64,000 bases of DNA, taken from Acidimicrobiia bacterium. Its GTDB lineage: Bacteria; Actinomycetota; Acidimicrobiia; Spongiisociales; Spongiisociaceae. The notes below the pieces were generated by a model that worked only from the letters and a program-made list of their open reading frames with translations, did no database searches and was not told where the DNA came from. Made by a program: the position numbers and the translations under genes. Below are positions 1 through 9,273 of the stretch, in pieces. The stretch covers positions 1 to 64,000 of the forward strand of contig WTGI01000087.1 of the NCBI GenBank assembly GCA_011523635.1, in the 5' to 3' direction. How positions within the stretch are numbered: the stretch's first letter is position 1; every line of letters starts with the position of its first letter.

Positions 1-1
1 C

Positions 2-946
2 CTCCTCGGGTATCGCGAACCCAAGCCCATGGTGTTCTGCGGGCTCTATCCCCTGGACGGCGACGAGTACCCCGATCTGCGAGACGCCCTCGACCGGCTA
101 CGTCTCAACGACTCCAGCTTCAGCTACGAGCCGGAGACCTCCACCGCGCTCGGTTTCGGCTACCGGTGTGGCTTCCTGGGCCTCTTGCACATGGAGATCA
201 TCACCCAGCGCCTCGAGCGCGAGTTCGCCCTGGACATCATCGCCACCAAGCCGTCGGTGGAGTACCGGGTGCGCACGGCGTCAGGGCAGGAGCTACCGGT
301 CGACAACCCCGCCAAGATGCCTCCGGCCGGCGAGGTGGTGGCCATCGCGGAGCCGATACTGGCGACGAGCATCATCAGCCCGGCCCGCTACACGGGACGC
401 CTGATGGACCTCTGCCAGGGTCGCCGCGGGCGGATCAAGGGGATGGAATACCTGTCCCCGGAGCGGGTCGAGTTGCGCTACCGCGTCCCGCTCGCCGAGG
501 TGGTGACCGACTTCTACGACCAGCTGAAGAGCCGGACCCGGGGCTACGCTAGCCTGGACTACGAGCCCGACGGGTACGAGGACGCCGACCTGGTGAAGGT
601 GGACATCCTGCTGCATCACGACCCGGTCGACGCCTTCAGCGCCATCGTCCACCGGGAGGCCTCCTATCCCTACGGCCGCCGGATGACCGAGAAGCTCAGG
701 GAGCTGATCCCCCGCCAGCAGTTCGACGTGCCGATCCAGGCCGCCATCGGGAGCAGGATCATCGCCCGCGAGACCGTCAAGGCCTATCGAAAGGACGTCA
801 CCGCCAAGCTCTACGGGGGCGACGTGACCCGCAAGCGCAAGCTGCTACAGCGCCAGAAGGCGGGTAAGAGGAGGATGAAGGCGATCGGAAGCGTCGACGT
901 CCCGCCCGAGGCCTTCATCTCGGTGATGAGGATGCCTGGCGCCTAG
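2..946 (+). CDS. lepA: Elongation factor 4 (LepA), C-terminal part; 5' end outside window
   Basis: Ribosome-associated GTPase that back-translocates stalled ribosomes and aids 30S biogenesis. The reading frame is open from base 2 ([11 protein letters not shown]...), so the gene starts upstream of the window and the G domain is missing here. What remains is the EF-G-like domains III and V (motif [16 protein letters not shown]) and the LepA-specific C-terminal domain with the basic stretch [14 protein letters not shown] and the ending AFISVMRM, as in the family. It is convergent with trpA. Assignment is secure from the conserved C-terminal domain, which EF-G lacks. Confidence 0.97.
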   Translation, partial: LLGYREPKPMVFCGLYPLDGDEYPDLRDALDRLRLNDSSFSYEPETSTALGFGYRCGFLGLLHMEIITQRLEREFALDIIATKPSVEYRVRTASGQELPVDNPAKMPPAGEVVAIAEPILATSIISPARYTGRLMDLCQGRRGRIKGMEYLSPERVELRYRVPLAEVVTDFYDQLKSRTRGYASLDYEPDGYEDADLVKVDILLHHDPVDAFSAIVHREASYPYGRRMTEKLRELIPRQQFDVPIQAAIGSRIIARETVKAYRKDVTAKLYGGDVTRKRKLLQRQKAGKRRMKAIGSVDVPPEAFISVMRMPGA

Positions 947-1221
947 CTGCCGGGGCGCAGCGGCTTGCGGAGTGTGTGGTGGGTGGCGGCCGGGCATCGT
1001 CATTCCCGGACCCGACAGCCCTGCACACCCTATGCGCGCGACGTCTGCCATGGGTGGTGATTACAAGGTAACGCGGCAGGTCACATCCGTGAAGGCCGCT
1101 TCACGATCCAATCTGGAGGATTGAAGGCTTCTGAGCTCTCCTCCCCGCCATCACCACCACTGACGAGACACCATGCCCGACCGGGTGGGTTCCGGCGCCG
1201 GGAGTATCGGCCCCGGTTGGG
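947..1221. other. Convergent intergenic region lepA/trpA
   Basis: About 275 bp with no convincing reading frame. It holds a perfect 7-bp hairpin (1088-1105) and a 9-bp inverted repeat GGTGGTGAT (1053-1061) / ATCACCACC (1150-1158) enclosing 106 bp. The second pair could be the ends of a decayed small inverted-repeat element or chance. Nothing else recognised. Confidence 0.5.
1088..1105. terminator. Hairpin downstream of lepA, possible terminator
   Basis: Perfect inverted repeat CGTGAAG-GCCG-CTTCACG, 7-bp stem and 4-nt loop, about 140 bp after the lepA stop and 117 bp after the trpA stop. No T-run follows on either strand, so it is at best a weak or factor-dependent terminator. Confidence 0.35.
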
Positions 1222-2013
1222 TTAGGAGAGGGCGTTGGCGAGGGCGCGGGTGGCGGAGGCTATCTCGGGTATCGGATCGTCCGATGCCAGCGCCCGGCGC
1301 ACGAGGGCGGACCCGACGATGATGCCGTCCACATGGGGTGCCAGGGCGGCCGCCTGCTCGGGAGTTCCTATGCCCACTCCCATCACCAGGGGCGTCGCGG
1401 TTACGGCCCTGATCCGCTCCGCGAGGCGGCGAGGGACGTCCGACACCTCGTCCCGCTCCCCGGTCACCCCCATCGCGGCCACGCCGTAGATGAATACCGG
1501 GTCGCGGGCGGCGATCCTGGCGAGGCGCTCGTCATGGGTGGTGGGTGCGGCGAACAGCACCAGGCCGATCCCCGCCCCCTCGGTCGCCTCGATCACCGGC
1601 CCGGCCTCCTCTAGGGGCAGGTCGGCCACGATCAGCCCGGCAGCTCCGGCATCGGCGGCCCGGCGCGCGAACTCGCCCGGTCCGACCCGGAACACCGGGT
1701 TGGCATAGGACATCGCCAGCGAGGGCCGGCCGGTGGCCTCCACGACCCGGCGGAGGACCTCGAAGCCGCCCCCGAGCGTCATGCCCTGGTCGATCGCTCG
1801 CTGGCTCGCCAACTGGATGGTGGGTCCGTCCATGAGCGGGTCGCTGTAGGGGATGCCGACCTCGAAGGCGTCGGCCCCGGCTTCCGCCATCGCGATGAAC
1901 GTCTCGACCGTTTCGCCCGGGCTGGGAAGTCCGGCGGTCATGAAGGGCAGGAAGGCCGTGCGACCCTCCCTTCTCACGTCGGCGAACAGCCTGTCGAGGT
2001 TCCTGCGGCTCAT
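1222..2013 (-). CDS. trpA: Tryptophan synthase alpha subunit
   Basis: Cleaves indole-3-glycerol phosphate to indole and glyceraldehyde 3-phosphate; the indole is channelled to TrpB in the alpha2beta2 complex. The 263-residue protein is a TIM barrel of normal length. The signature FEVGIPYSDPLMDGPTIQ near residue 50 carries both catalytic acids (Glu of FEVG, Asp of PLMDG), and the C-terminal phosphate-binding part MGVGIGTPEQA and GIIVGSALV is intact. It is the last gene of the trp operon, starting 4 bp after the trpB stop. Identification secure. Confidence 0.97.
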   Translation of the reverse strand: MSRRNLDRLFADVRREGRTAFLPFMTAGLPSPGETVETFIAMAEAGADAFEVGIPYSDPLMDGPTIQLASQRAIDQGMTLGGGFEVLRRVVEATGRPSLAMSYANPVFRVGPGEFARRAADAGAAGLIVADLPLEEAGPVIEATEGAGIGLVLFAAPTTHDERLARIAARDPVFIYGVAAMGVTGERDEVSDVPRRLAERIRAVTATPLVMGVGIGTPEQAAALAPHVDGIIVGSALVRRALASDDPIPEIASATRALANALS

Positions 2014-2017
2014 CGGA

Positions 2018-3226
2018 TCACCTCATTCCGGTCTTGGCAGCGATCATCTCGACATCCTTGTCGCCGCGCCCGGAGAGGTTGATCAGGACCGTGCGGTCCC
2101 GCAGGGCATCGGCTTCCTTGGCCACCCAGGCCACCGCGTGGGCGGATTCGAGGGCGGGAATGATCCCCTCGGTGCGCGAGAGCAGGTCGACTCCCCCCAG
2201 GGCCTCCTCGTCGGTTATGGATACGTACCGGGCCAGACCCGCGTCGGCGAAGTAGGCGTGCTCGGGTCCCACTCCCGGATAGTCGAGGCCGGCCGAGATC
2301 GAGTGCGCCTCCAGCACCTGGCCCTCGTCGTCCTGGAGCATGTACGTCCGGGCGCCGTGGAGGATGCCGGGCGAACCGGCCCCTATCGAGGCGCCGTGCC
2401 GGCCGGTCTCGATACCGTGACCCGCCGCCTCCACACCGATCAGTTCTACCCCTTCACGACCGGCGAACGGGTAGAACATGCCGATGGCGTTGGATCCCCC
2501 GCCCACGCAGGCCACGACCACGTCGGGCATCGCCCCCGCTAGCTGGGCGATGCTCTCCTCACCGATCACCTTCTGGAACTCCCGGACGATCCACGGGAAG
2601 GGATGGGGGCCGACGACCGACCCGATTATGTAGTGCGTAGTCTCGACCGTGCGTACCCAGTCGCGCATGGCCTCGTTGACGGCGTCCTTCAGGGTGCCGG
2701 CCCCGGAGGTGACCGGCACCACGTCGGTCCCCAGCATGCGCATCCTCTGCACGTTGAGGGCCTGACGCTCGATGTCCTTCTCGCCCATGTAGACCAGGCA
2801 CTCCAGCCCGGCGTAGGCGGCGGCGGTGGCGGTGGCGACGCCGTGCTGGCCGGCCCCGGTCTCGGCGATCAGCCGCGACTTGCCCATGCGTTTGGTGAGG
2901 AGGGCCTGGCCAAGCGCGTTGTTGATCTTGTGGGCGCCGGTGTGGGCCAGGTCCTCCCGCTTGAGGAGGACGCGCACGCCGATCTCCTGCGACAGATGAT
3001 CGGCGGAGCGGAGCGGGGTGGGCCGGCCCGTGTAGCTGACCAGCAGGTCATGGAACGTGCTGACGAAGCCCGGGTCGATCCACGCCTCGGCGAACTCGGC
3101 GGCCAACTCCTCCAGGGCGGGCATAAGGGTCTCGGGAGCGAACATGCCCCCGTAATCGCCGAACCTGCCCCGCTCGTCCGGCCGGTCCAACCTGGGGCCC
3201 GGACCCGTCGCGGCGGTTACCGTCAT
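2018..3226 (-). CDS. trpB: Tryptophan synthase beta subunit
   Basis: PLP enzyme joining indole and serine to give tryptophan, partner of TrpA. 402 residues from the chosen start. The frame is open 64 codons further upstream, but the ATG at 3226 forms an ATGA overlap with the trpF stop and gives the family N-terminus ([19 protein letters not shown]). The PLP lysine lies in [14 protein letters not shown], the phosphate loop is [10 protein letters not shown], and the C-terminal LSGRGDKDV is present. This is the TrpB1 type that works with TrpA, not the stand-alone TrpB2. Confidence 0.97.
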   Translation of the reverse strand: MTVTAATGPGPRLDRPDERGRFGDYGGMFAPETLMPALEELAAEFAEAWIDPGFVSTFHDLLVSYTGRPTPLRSADHLSQEIGVRVLLKREDLAHTGAHKINNALGQALLTKRMGKSRLIAETGAGQHGVATATAAAYAGLECLVYMGEKDIERQALNVQRMRMLGTDVVPVTSGAGTLKDAVNEAMRDWVRTVETTHYIIGSVVGPHPFPWIVREFQKVIGEESIAQLAGAMPDVVVACVGGGSNAIGMFYPFAGREGVELIGVEAAGHGIETGRHGASIGAGSPGILHGARTYMLQDDEGQVLEAHSISAGLDYPGVGPEHAYFADAGLARYVSITDEEALGGVDLLSRTEGIIPALESAHAVAWVAKEADALRDRTVLINLSGRGDKDVEMIAAKTGMR

Positions 3227-3837
3227 GGACTCTCCTCCACCAGTTTGGCGTTCCTCACGAAGCTGCGGATCCTGGCGGGATCCTTCACCCCGGGCGCAGA
3301 CTCTAGGCCGGACGAGGCATCGACGCCCCATGGACGATGACGCGCCACCGCGTCCGCGACGTTCGAGGGGTTCAGACCGCCCGCCAGCACGTACCGGCTG
3401 CCCGGAGGCGGGAGCCACTCCGCGGCGACCCGGCGGCCCGTCCCGCCCAGGTCGTTCGCCGAATACCCGTCGAGGAGGGCGGTGAAACCGGGCGCGATGG
3501 TCCCCAGGTCCACCGGGCCGCGTACGCGGTGGGGCCGGAGCACGAAAGCCCCGACCGTGGCGGCCAGGCGGGCGGCCTCGGACGCGTGGTCACCGTAGGG
3601 TTGCACACCGGCGGCGCCTACCCGGTCCAGCAGGTCCACGAGGTGGTGGGGATGGGCGTCGAGGGTGAGGATCACCGCGGGCACCCGGGACACGGAGGCC
3701 AGGCGGGCGGCGCGCTCCACCTCCAGGTACCGGGGAGTTCCGGGGATCAGGTTCAGGCCCAGCGCGTCGGCGCCGGCGTCGGCCGCCGCCTCCACATCAC
3801 CGGCGGTGCGCATGCCGCAGACCTTCACCCAGGTCAT
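3223..3837 (-). CDS. trpF: Phosphoribosylanthranilate isomerase
   Basis: Amadori isomerisation of phosphoribosylanthranilate to CdRP, the third step of tryptophan synthesis. 204 residues, single TIM barrel. The N-terminal [12 protein letters not shown] holds the general-base Cys, and [11 protein letters not shown] and [14 protein letters not shown] are the family phosphate-binding loops; the final part [17 protein letters not shown] is typical. Overlaps trpC (ATGA at 3834-3837) and trpB (ATGA), so it is probably translated by coupling. A dedicated trpF is present, so a PriA-type dual-function enzyme, common in actinobacteria, is not required for this step. Confidence 0.96.
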   Translation of the reverse strand: MTWVKVCGMRTAGDVEAAADAGADALGLNLIPGTPRYLEVERAARLASVSRVPAVILTLDAHPHHLVDLLDRVGAAGVQPYGDHASEAARLAATVGAFVLRPHRVRGPVDLGTIAPGFTALLDGYSANDLGGTGRRVAAEWLPPPGSRYVLAGGLNPSNVADAVARHRPWGVDASSGLESAPGVKDPARIRSFVRNAKLVEESP

Positions 3838-4601
3838 GCCGCCCCCTTGAGCCCGGAGATGGCCGCGGCCGGATCCGGCGATCTCGACAGGTACTCCCCC
3901 ACCAGGATGGCGTCGTATCCGGCGGCTCTGAGCCGGGCGGCATCCTCCGGGCCCTGCACGCCGCTCTCGGCAATCCGGACGTCGACGCCGGCCAGCAACG
4001 GCGCGATTTCCTCCGAGGTGGCCAGGTCCACGTCGAAGGTCCGCAGGTCCCGGTTGTTGACCCCCACCACCCTGGCGCCGGCGTCCAGTGCCCGGATGGC
4101 CTCCTCCCGGCTGTGGACCTCGACCAGCGCGGCGAGCCCCGCTTCATCGGCGGCGCAGAGCAGCCGGGCGAGGAGTGCATCGTCGAGTATCGCCACGATC
4201 AGCAGCACCGCATCGGCGCCCATGGCCCTGGCCTCCCAGACGTGGGCGGTGTCGAGGGTGAAGTCCTTCCGGAGCGCCGGCAGCGACGTCGCGGACCGGG
4301 CGGCCCGGAGGTCGTCGGGGGTTCCCACGAAGTGATCCGGCTCCGTCAGGACCGACATCGCGGACGCCCCACCCGCTTCGAAGGCCGCGGCCCGCTCGGA
4401 GGGGTCCATACCGGTGTTGATCACCCCCTTCGAGGGCGACGCCCTCTTGAACTCGGCGATGATCGACAGCCCGGGACCGCCTAGGGCGCCGTTGAAGTCC
4501 CTCGGCGGCGGCAGGATGGCAGCTGTTTCGCGCAGCTGATCCTGGCGCGCCCTCACCTCGGGCAGGCGGCGGTGCACCGAGGCGAGAACCTTGTCCAGCA
4601 T
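3834..4601 (-). CDS. trpC: Indole-3-glycerol phosphate synthase
   Basis: Ring-closing decarboxylation of CdRP to indole-3-glycerol phosphate. 255 residues from the ATG at 4601, which gives the normal N-terminus MLDKVLASVHRRLPEVRARQ; 25 further upstream codons are open but unlike the family. Signatures: IIAEFKRASPSKG (catalytic Lys), ALRKDFTLD, VGVNNRDLRTF and AESGVQGPEDA. Lies between ygfZ (92-bp gap) and trpF (ATGA overlap). Confidence 0.96.
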   Translation of the reverse strand: MLDKVLASVHRRLPEVRARQDQLRETAAILPPPRDFNGALGGPGLSIIAEFKRASPSKGVINTGMDPSERAAAFEAGGASAMSVLTEPDHFVGTPDDLRAARSATSLPALRKDFTLDTAHVWEARAMGADAVLLIVAILDDALLARLLCAADEAGLAALVEVHSREEAIRALDAGARVVGVNNRDLRTFDVDLATSEEIAPLLAGVDVRIAESGVQGPEDAARLRAAGYDAILVGEYLSRSPDPAAAISGLKGAA

Positions 4602-4693
4602 GGGGCGAAGGCTACTCGCCCTGGTGGGCGTAAAGGTATAGGGCAGGGGCCGGGGGGCCGTCCCGGCGCAGCGCACCAGGTGGCCTGGAAACG

Positions 4694-5635
4694 CTATTCC
4701 GTCCCGGCGGTCATGGGTAGCCCGTGGACTTCCGCTTCAGCCTGCGCGCCCTCCCAGGTCACGGTGACGCGGCTTCCGGGTGGGGCTTCTCGGCGGATCA
4801 GTGCCAGCGCGATCGGGGCGTTCAGCCCCGGACTCTCCCCCACCGTCGCCAACTCACCCACCAATCTCTCCCCGAGGGTTACCCGGGCGCCCACCGGCGG
4901 CACGACCGGTTCGAGCATCCTCAATCCCCGGAGGTGGCGGTTGACCCGGCCCCGGCTGTCGATGCGGGCCACCAGTTCCTGCCCCAGGAAGCAGCCCTTG
5001 GTGAACGAGACCGCCTCGGGAACCAGGCCGGTCTCCTGCGGGATGGTCTTGGCGTTGACGTCGATGCCCATCCTGGGTTCCCCGGCCTCGATCCGCAAGG
5101 CGTCGACAACGCGGCGGCCGATCGGAACGGCGCCGAGTTCCTCGAGCGCCTGCGGCCCCGGACCGGCGACCAGGCGGCGCCGTACCGGCCGCTCTCGCAG
5201 TTCGGCGGCCAGCACCCCCTGCTCCTCCCGCCAACCGCCCGGCGCCCCGGGGACACGGTCGCCGGGTCCCCACACGTCGAGCGCCGGCCGGTCATCCCCG
5301 CTGAACTCGACATCGACGCGCAGCCGCCAGCGCGAGAGCGAGGCAACAACCGCCGCCTGGCGGGCCGCGTCGGTGACGATCCCCACCCGGTCCTCGTCGC
5401 GCAGGACCCAGATCAGGGCGTCCAGCTTCCCGCGGGGCTCCAGGAGGAAGGACCTGGCCGTCTGCCCGGGGGCGAGCCCCTCGATGTCCTGGCTGAGGAT
5501 GCCTTGCAAGTAGGTGATGGCATCCGGTCCGACCGCCCAGAACAGGCCGAGCGTGTCCGTGGCGAATCCCGCCACGCTCCGGGCATGGGCATACCCGGCC
5601 CTGAAGTCGTCGGGCTGGCCGGCCAGGGTGGTCAA
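4694..5635 (-). CDS. ygfZ: YgfZ-like folate-binding protein (GcvT superfamily)
   Basis: Folate-binding protein that supports Fe-S enzymes such as MiaB; it acts in the cytosol. 313 residues. The diagnostic motif KGCFLGQEL near residue 213 carries the conserved Cys of the KGCxxGQE signature that separates YgfZ from the glycine-cleavage T protein. The start appears to be TTG at 5635, giving a TTGA overlap with the trpE stop; no ATG or GTG lies near. Its place inside the trp operon between trpE and trpC is unusual: no step of tryptophan synthesis is known to need YgfZ, so the link may be only co-transcription. Confidence 0.88.
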   Translation of the reverse strand: MTTLAGQPDDFRAGYAHARSVAGFATDTLGLFWAVGPDAITYLQGILSQDIEGLAPGQTARSFLLEPRGKLDALIWVLRDEDRVGIVTDAARQAAVVASLSRWRLRVDVEFSGDDRPALDVWGPGDRVPGAPGGWREEQGVLAAELRERPVRRRLVAGPGPQALEELGAVPIGRRVVDALRIEAGEPRMGIDVNAKTIPQETGLVPEAVSFTKGCFLGQELVARIDSRGRVNRHLRGLRMLEPVVPPVGARVTLGERLVGELATVGESPGLNAPIALALIRREAPPGSRVTVTWEGAQAEAEVHGLPMTAGTE

Positions 5636-7110
5636 AGCAGATCGGCCCCCGCCACGGCCGCCATAGCCGCGGCCGCCTTGTCCTCCGTCTCCTGGAATTC
5701 GGCAGCCGGATCGGAGTCGGCCACCAGTCCGGCGCCCACCTGGACCCAGGCGGTGCCGTCGGCGATCACGACCGTCCGCAGGCAGATGGCGGTGTCCACG
5801 TTGCCGCTGAAGTCCATGTAGCCGGCGGCGCCGGCATAGGGACCGCGGGCCACCGGTTCCATCTCATCGATGATCTCCATGGCCCGCACCTTGGGCGCCC
5901 CCGACACGGTGCCATGTGGGAACACCGCCCGGACCACGTCCACCGGACCCAACCCGTCACGGAGCCGTCCCGACACGCCCGACACCAGATGCATGACGTG
6001 CGAGTAGCGCTCCACCACCATCAGGTCGTCCACGGTCACGGTGCCGTAGTCGCATACCCGGCCCAGATCGTTGCGCGCCAGGTCGATGAGCATGACATGT
6101 TCGGCCCGCTCCTTCGGGTCGGCCAGCATCTCCTCCTCCAAGGCCAAGTCCTCCGCCTCGGACACACCCCGCCTCCGGGTGCCGGCGATGGGGCGGGAGA
6201 ACACGGTGCCGTCCCTGACCCGGGTCATCAGCTCCGGCGACGCACCCACCACGGTGACCTCCGGGTGCCTCAGGTAGAAGAGGAAGGGCGAGGGGTTGAT
6301 GAGGCGCAGGGCACGGTAGAGACCGAACGGATCGCCCTCGAAAGGCGCTGCGATACGGCGGCTCAGCACCACCTGGTAGGCGTCGCCCTCCCGGATGTAG
6401 TCCTTGACCGTGAGGACGGCTTGCTCGAAGTCCTCGCGGTCCAGCGTGGAGGTGATCGGCAGGTCGGGCCGGGCGGAGCGGTCGGGTCGGGCGGCCGGGC
6501 GGTAACGAAGGGCCGTACCGAGCCGCTCCGCGGCGTCGCGGAGCCGGGCCACCGCGTCGTCGTACGCGGCGTCGAGGTCGTCCTCGAGGTCGACGAAGAC
6601 GTTGCGAACCAGGTGCAAGGTCTGGCGGGGATGGTCGAGCGCGGCCAGGCTACCGACGAACTGCCACATCATCTCGGGCAGCCCGCGGTCGTCGGGAGGC
6701 CGGTCGGGGAGCCGTTCGATGTACCGCACCGCGTCATAGGAGAGGTATCCGACCGCCCCGGAGTGCAAGGGGGGAAGGTCGTCCATCGGGTCGGTGGCGT
6801 AGCGGGCCAAGAACCCTTCGAGGACCGTGAGCGGATCGCCATCCGGCACCCGGACCCGGGCATCGTCCACGTGGCAGACGCCGTCCCGGCTGGTGAGGGT
6901 GAAGACCGGGTCCCACCCGAGGAACGACCAGTGCGCCCAACGCTCCCCTCCCTCAAGGGACTCGAGGAGGAATCCGGGCGAGTCCCCGACCAGCTTGCCG
7001 AAGGCGCTGACCGGAGTCTCCCGATCGGACAGCAGGGCGATCCTGACCGGGACCACCGAGGCGTGCTCGGCCAGGCGGCGGAACTCAGCCGGGCTCGGAG
7101 TGACTTTCAT
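5632..7110 (-). CDS. trpE: Anthranilate synthase component I
   Basis: Converts chorismate and ammonia (or glutamine with TrpG) to anthranilate, the committed step. 492 residues. The chorismate-binding C-terminal half has the family blocks GDAYQVVLSRR, SPFLFYLR, SRPIAGTRRRG, HVMLIDLARNDLGRV, GTVSGAPKVRAMEIIDE and YAGAAGYMDFSG. The N-terminal ETPVSAFGKL and SFLGWDP resemble the tryptophan feedback pocket, favouring TrpE over PabB. No trpG or trpD is in the window, so the glutaminase and phosphoribosyltransferase must be encoded elsewhere. No leader peptide with Trp codons or attenuator was found in the 108 bp upstream. The start ATG has no Shine-Dalgarno but a TAACGT box 6 nt upstream. Confidence 0.95.
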   Translation of the reverse strand: MKVTPSPAEFRRLAEHASVVPVRIALLSDRETPVSAFGKLVGDSPGFLLESLEGGERWAHWSFLGWDPVFTLTSRDGVCHVDDARVRVPDGDPLTVLEGFLARYATDPMDDLPPLHSGAVGYLSYDAVRYIERLPDRPPDDRGLPEMMWQFVGSLAALDHPRQTLHLVRNVFVDLEDDLDAAYDDAVARLRDAAERLGTALRYRPAARPDRSARPDLPITSTLDREDFEQAVLTVKDYIREGDAYQVVLSRRIAAPFEGDPFGLYRALRLINPSPFLFYLRHPEVTVVGASPELMTRVRDGTVFSRPIAGTRRRGVSEAEDLALEEEMLADPKERAEHVMLIDLARNDLGRVCDYGTVTVDDLMVVERYSHVMHLVSGVSGRLRDGLGPVDVVRAVFPHGTVSGAPKVRAMEIIDEMEPVARGPYAGAAGYMDFSGNVDTAICLRTVVIADGTAWVQVGAGLVADSDPAAEFQETEDKAAAAMAAVAGADLL

Positions 7111-7116
7111 GGGTCC

Positions 7117-7122
7117 ACGTTA
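7117..7122 (-). promoter_or_regulatory. Putative -10 box for leaderless trpE transcript
   Basis: TAACGT on the minus strand, six bases before the trpE ATG, with no ribosome binding site between. The spacing puts the transcription start at or next to the A of the ATG, as in actinobacterial leaderless mRNAs. No good -35 was identified. Inference from spacing only. Confidence 0.4.
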
Positions 7123-7218
7123 CCGAGCGAGCTACCGGGACGGGAACCCCGGAGTGGCGCCCCCGGCCATCGATCGGGCCATGGCATTGCTGCGGGTGCA
7201 GTCCATGGAGGCGAGGCC

Positions 7219-8094
7219 TCAACCCAGCACGACCACCGGCATGCCGATCGGTGCCCACTCGTACAGGAACTCCGCCTTGTCGGCTCGTTGCCGTACGCAT
7301 CCTGCCGACAGGGATTGGCCCAATTGCTCGAGCGTCTGCACAGGCTCCCCGTTGCTCCTCAGGGGTATGGCATGAAACCCTATCCGCCACCCGTTCAAGC
7401 CCCACGCGAAGCGCACCATGTCGTTCATGCTGCCGCCCCTGTATCCGTAGGCGATCGGCGACTTGGAGTAGACCTCGTATTGACCGGCAGGAGGATTCCG
7501 GAACATACCGCTGACCGGGTAGCTATCCACGAGCGTGCCATCGGCCTCGACCAGCCACATCATCATCTTCTCGCCACGCCGGTCGTAGACCGCGTGCCGG
7601 CGGCCGCCGAGACCCACGTCCGGCGCCGTGAGCCCGGCCGACCAGAGCAACTGCGCATCGTTGAGGCGGATGGTTGCTCCGCCGTCCCGGGGTAGCGCAA
7701 GTTGGGCGCCGTCGAAACCGTCCGTGCCGGAACGCCAGACCGGCCCACCTCCGAGCCGGGGCGCCGAGTACATGACGAGGTCACCGTCCTGCTGCATGAC
7801 GAGGCGGTGGCCTCCCATGCCGCGTGTGCCTGCCGACCAGATTTCCTCGACACCCCAATAGGGAGCGAGGTTGCGATACAGGACGAGATCGCCGCCCCAA
7901 AGGAACGCCAACCGGTACGAGCCGTCGGGAGACAGGAGGGATTGGCCGCGCAGCATGACGTCGCCGGGTCCGAGCGAGTCACGGAGGGACACCGGTGCTC
8001 GCCCTGCGCCGCCGCCTGCCTGGGCGAGCACGCCGGAAGCAGGAAGGAGGAGGGTCGCCAGGACCGCTACCGCGCCGATTCGGATCCGCATCAT
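7219..8094 (-). CDS. Secreted bulb-lectin / L,D-transpeptidase (YkuD) fusion
   Basis: 291 residues in three parts. A signal peptide (about 1-26, ending GVLAQA) is followed by a bulb-type (mannose-binding) lectin domain at about 44-155, recognised by the repeated pattern LLSPDGSYRLAF...GDLVLY...IW and LVMQQDGDLVMY...VW. A C-terminal L,D-transpeptidase domain spans about 168-290, with His241 (FHAIP) and the active-site motif SAGCVR (Cys266). The enzyme would make 3-3 peptidoglycan cross-links or attach a protein to the wall, outside the membrane. The lectin could hold it on wall glycans. The His of the common SHGC motif is Ala here, a variant seen in the family. Separated by 108 bp from trpE and apparently transcribed on its own. 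Confidence 0.85.
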   Translation of the reverse strand: MMRIRIGAVAVLATLLLPASGVLAQAGGGAGRAPVSLRDSLGPGDVMLRGQSLLSPDGSYRLAFLWGGDLVLYRNLAPYWGVEEIWSAGTRGMGGHRLVMQQDGDLVMYSAPRLGGGPVWRSGTDGFDGAQLALPRDGGATIRLNDAQLLWSAGLTAPDVGLGGRRHAVYDRRGEKMMMWLVEADGTLVDSYPVSGMFRNPPAGQYEVYSKSPIAYGYRGGSMNDMVRFAWGLNGWRIGFHAIPLRSNGEPVQTLEQLGQSLSAGCVRQRADKAEFLYEWAPIGMPVVVLG

Positions 8095-8166
8095 ACGGGA
8101 CTATAGGTCGACGATCGGCTAAGTCCGTACATTAAGCCTGGTGGAGGGAGTTTCTACGTCCCGCGA

Positions 8167-8487
8167 TCAATCGGGCGGGTCGAGGTTTCTCCTCGTGGCC
8201 TCGGCGGCCATCTCCCTGGCCAGGTCGCTCAGCCAGCCGCGGAAGCCGTCCTTGTCAAGCGTCATACGGGCCTTGTTGGCCTCGATCGCCTCCCGTTGCT
8301 CGGCCAGGAAGGCGTCCACCTCCCAGCCGGGCAGGTCCTCCGCGGCCTCGATGAGGCGGCTGGCGCCCTCGATCATCCGGAACGCCCCGTAGATGGGCTT
8401 CTCATCGAGATGGAGCCTGGCGCAGGTGACCAGGTACAGCACGAAGTCGAACAGGAACTCCCGGGGATCGATCTCCTGGCTGCTCAT
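8167..8487 (-). CDS. Small conserved actinobacterial protein (DUF6092-like)
   Basis: 106 residues from the ATG at 8487, which overlaps the nitroreductase stop (ATGA). The frame reaches 8502, but the coupled start is preferred. The protein looks all-helical: REFLFDFVLYLVTCARL, GAFRMIEGASRLIEAAE and AFLAEQREAIEANKA. This resembles the DUF6092 family of actinobacteria from memory; no function is known. Tight coupling to the nitroreductase suggests the two work together or are co-regulated. Confidence 0.7.
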   Translation of the reverse strand: MSSQEIDPREFLFDFVLYLVTCARLHLDEKPIYGAFRMIEGASRLIEAAEDLPGWEVDAFLAEQREAIEANKARMTLDKDGFRGWLSDLAREMAAEATRRNLDPPD

Positions 8488-9017
8488 GGTGACTCCGTCC
8501 ACGGCTGACCGAACCGGTCGGCATGGACGGACGGCTGGAAGCCCTTGAGCGGCTTGGAGGGGTTGGAGACCGGTACTCCCACCGCCATCAGCACCTCTGG
8601 ACGCACATGCTCCGGGAGGCCCAGGATGGCCTGGACGACCTCTTCACTCCAACTGGTGACCTTGCACACGCCGATACCGAGCGCCGGCGCGGCGATGGCC
8701 ATGAAGGCGGCGGACGCGCCCGCGTCCAGCCTGCTCACTACCTCAACCCCCCGCACCCCCGACTCGGCCTCGGACCTCACCAGGTCGCTGCATACGGCGA
8801 TGGCCGCCGGGGCGTTGTTCACGAATCCCGGGCACGCCTGGCGGAGGGTGTGAACGATCCGTGGATCGGTCACCACGATCAGGTGCCGGATTCCCGGACG
8901 GGCCACCTGGGCTCGACCGGCGGCGTAGACCAGACGATCGAGGGTGGCGCGGTCTGGCGGTTCGGGCCGGAAGTCGCGGTGCATGCGGCGCCGTCGCATC
9001 GCCTCGAACACCGCCAT
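8484..9017 (-). CDS. Nitroreductase-family FMN oxidoreductase
   Basis: 177 residues from the ATG at 9017 (MAVFEAMRRRRMHRDFRPEP), the usual nitroreductase opening whose Arg residues contact FMN phosphate. An alternative TTG at 9083 would add 22 residues unlike the family. Further signs are the middle block GFVNNAPAAIAVC, the helix DAGASAAFMAIAAPALGIGVCKVTSW and the C-terminal EVLMAVGVP. It likely reduces a quinone, nitro compound or flavin substrate with NAD(P)H; the substrate cannot be told. Operon with the downstream DUF-like gene. Confidence 0.82.
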   Translation of the reverse strand: MAVFEAMRRRRMHRDFRPEPPDRATLDRLVYAAGRAQVARPGIRHLIVVTDPRIVHTLRQACPGFVNNAPAAIAVCSDLVRSEAESGVRGVEVVSRLDAGASAAFMAIAAPALGIGVCKVTSWSEEVVQAILGLPEHVRPEVLMAVGVPVSNPSKPLKGFQPSVHADRFGQPWTESP

Positions 9018-9120
9018 CGGAGCGCTCAATTCCTGTTCCTTCCCCCGCCGCGGCCACGCACCGGGCGGATCACAACGAAACAACCCCCGTCCCCATCAAG
9101 GGAACGAGGGCCGTACCGGG

Positions 9121-9195
<75 letters not shown>

Positions 9196-9273
9196 CCGTG
9201 GGAAAACAGTTTAACGCGTCGGGCGCCTACCGGCAATAGGGAGTCGTTCGGGGTGACCGGCGAGATAACTCGT

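Noticed and set aside
7111-7218. trp attenuator / leader peptide upstream of trpE
   Set aside because: No short frame with tandem Trp codons and no terminator/antiterminator pair; only a -10-like box was found.
5914-7695. 593-codon + strand open frame opposite trpE and the L,D-transpeptidase
   Set aside because: It spans two real genes and their gap, has no family motif and the low-complexity look of an antisense frame in 65-70% GC DNA.
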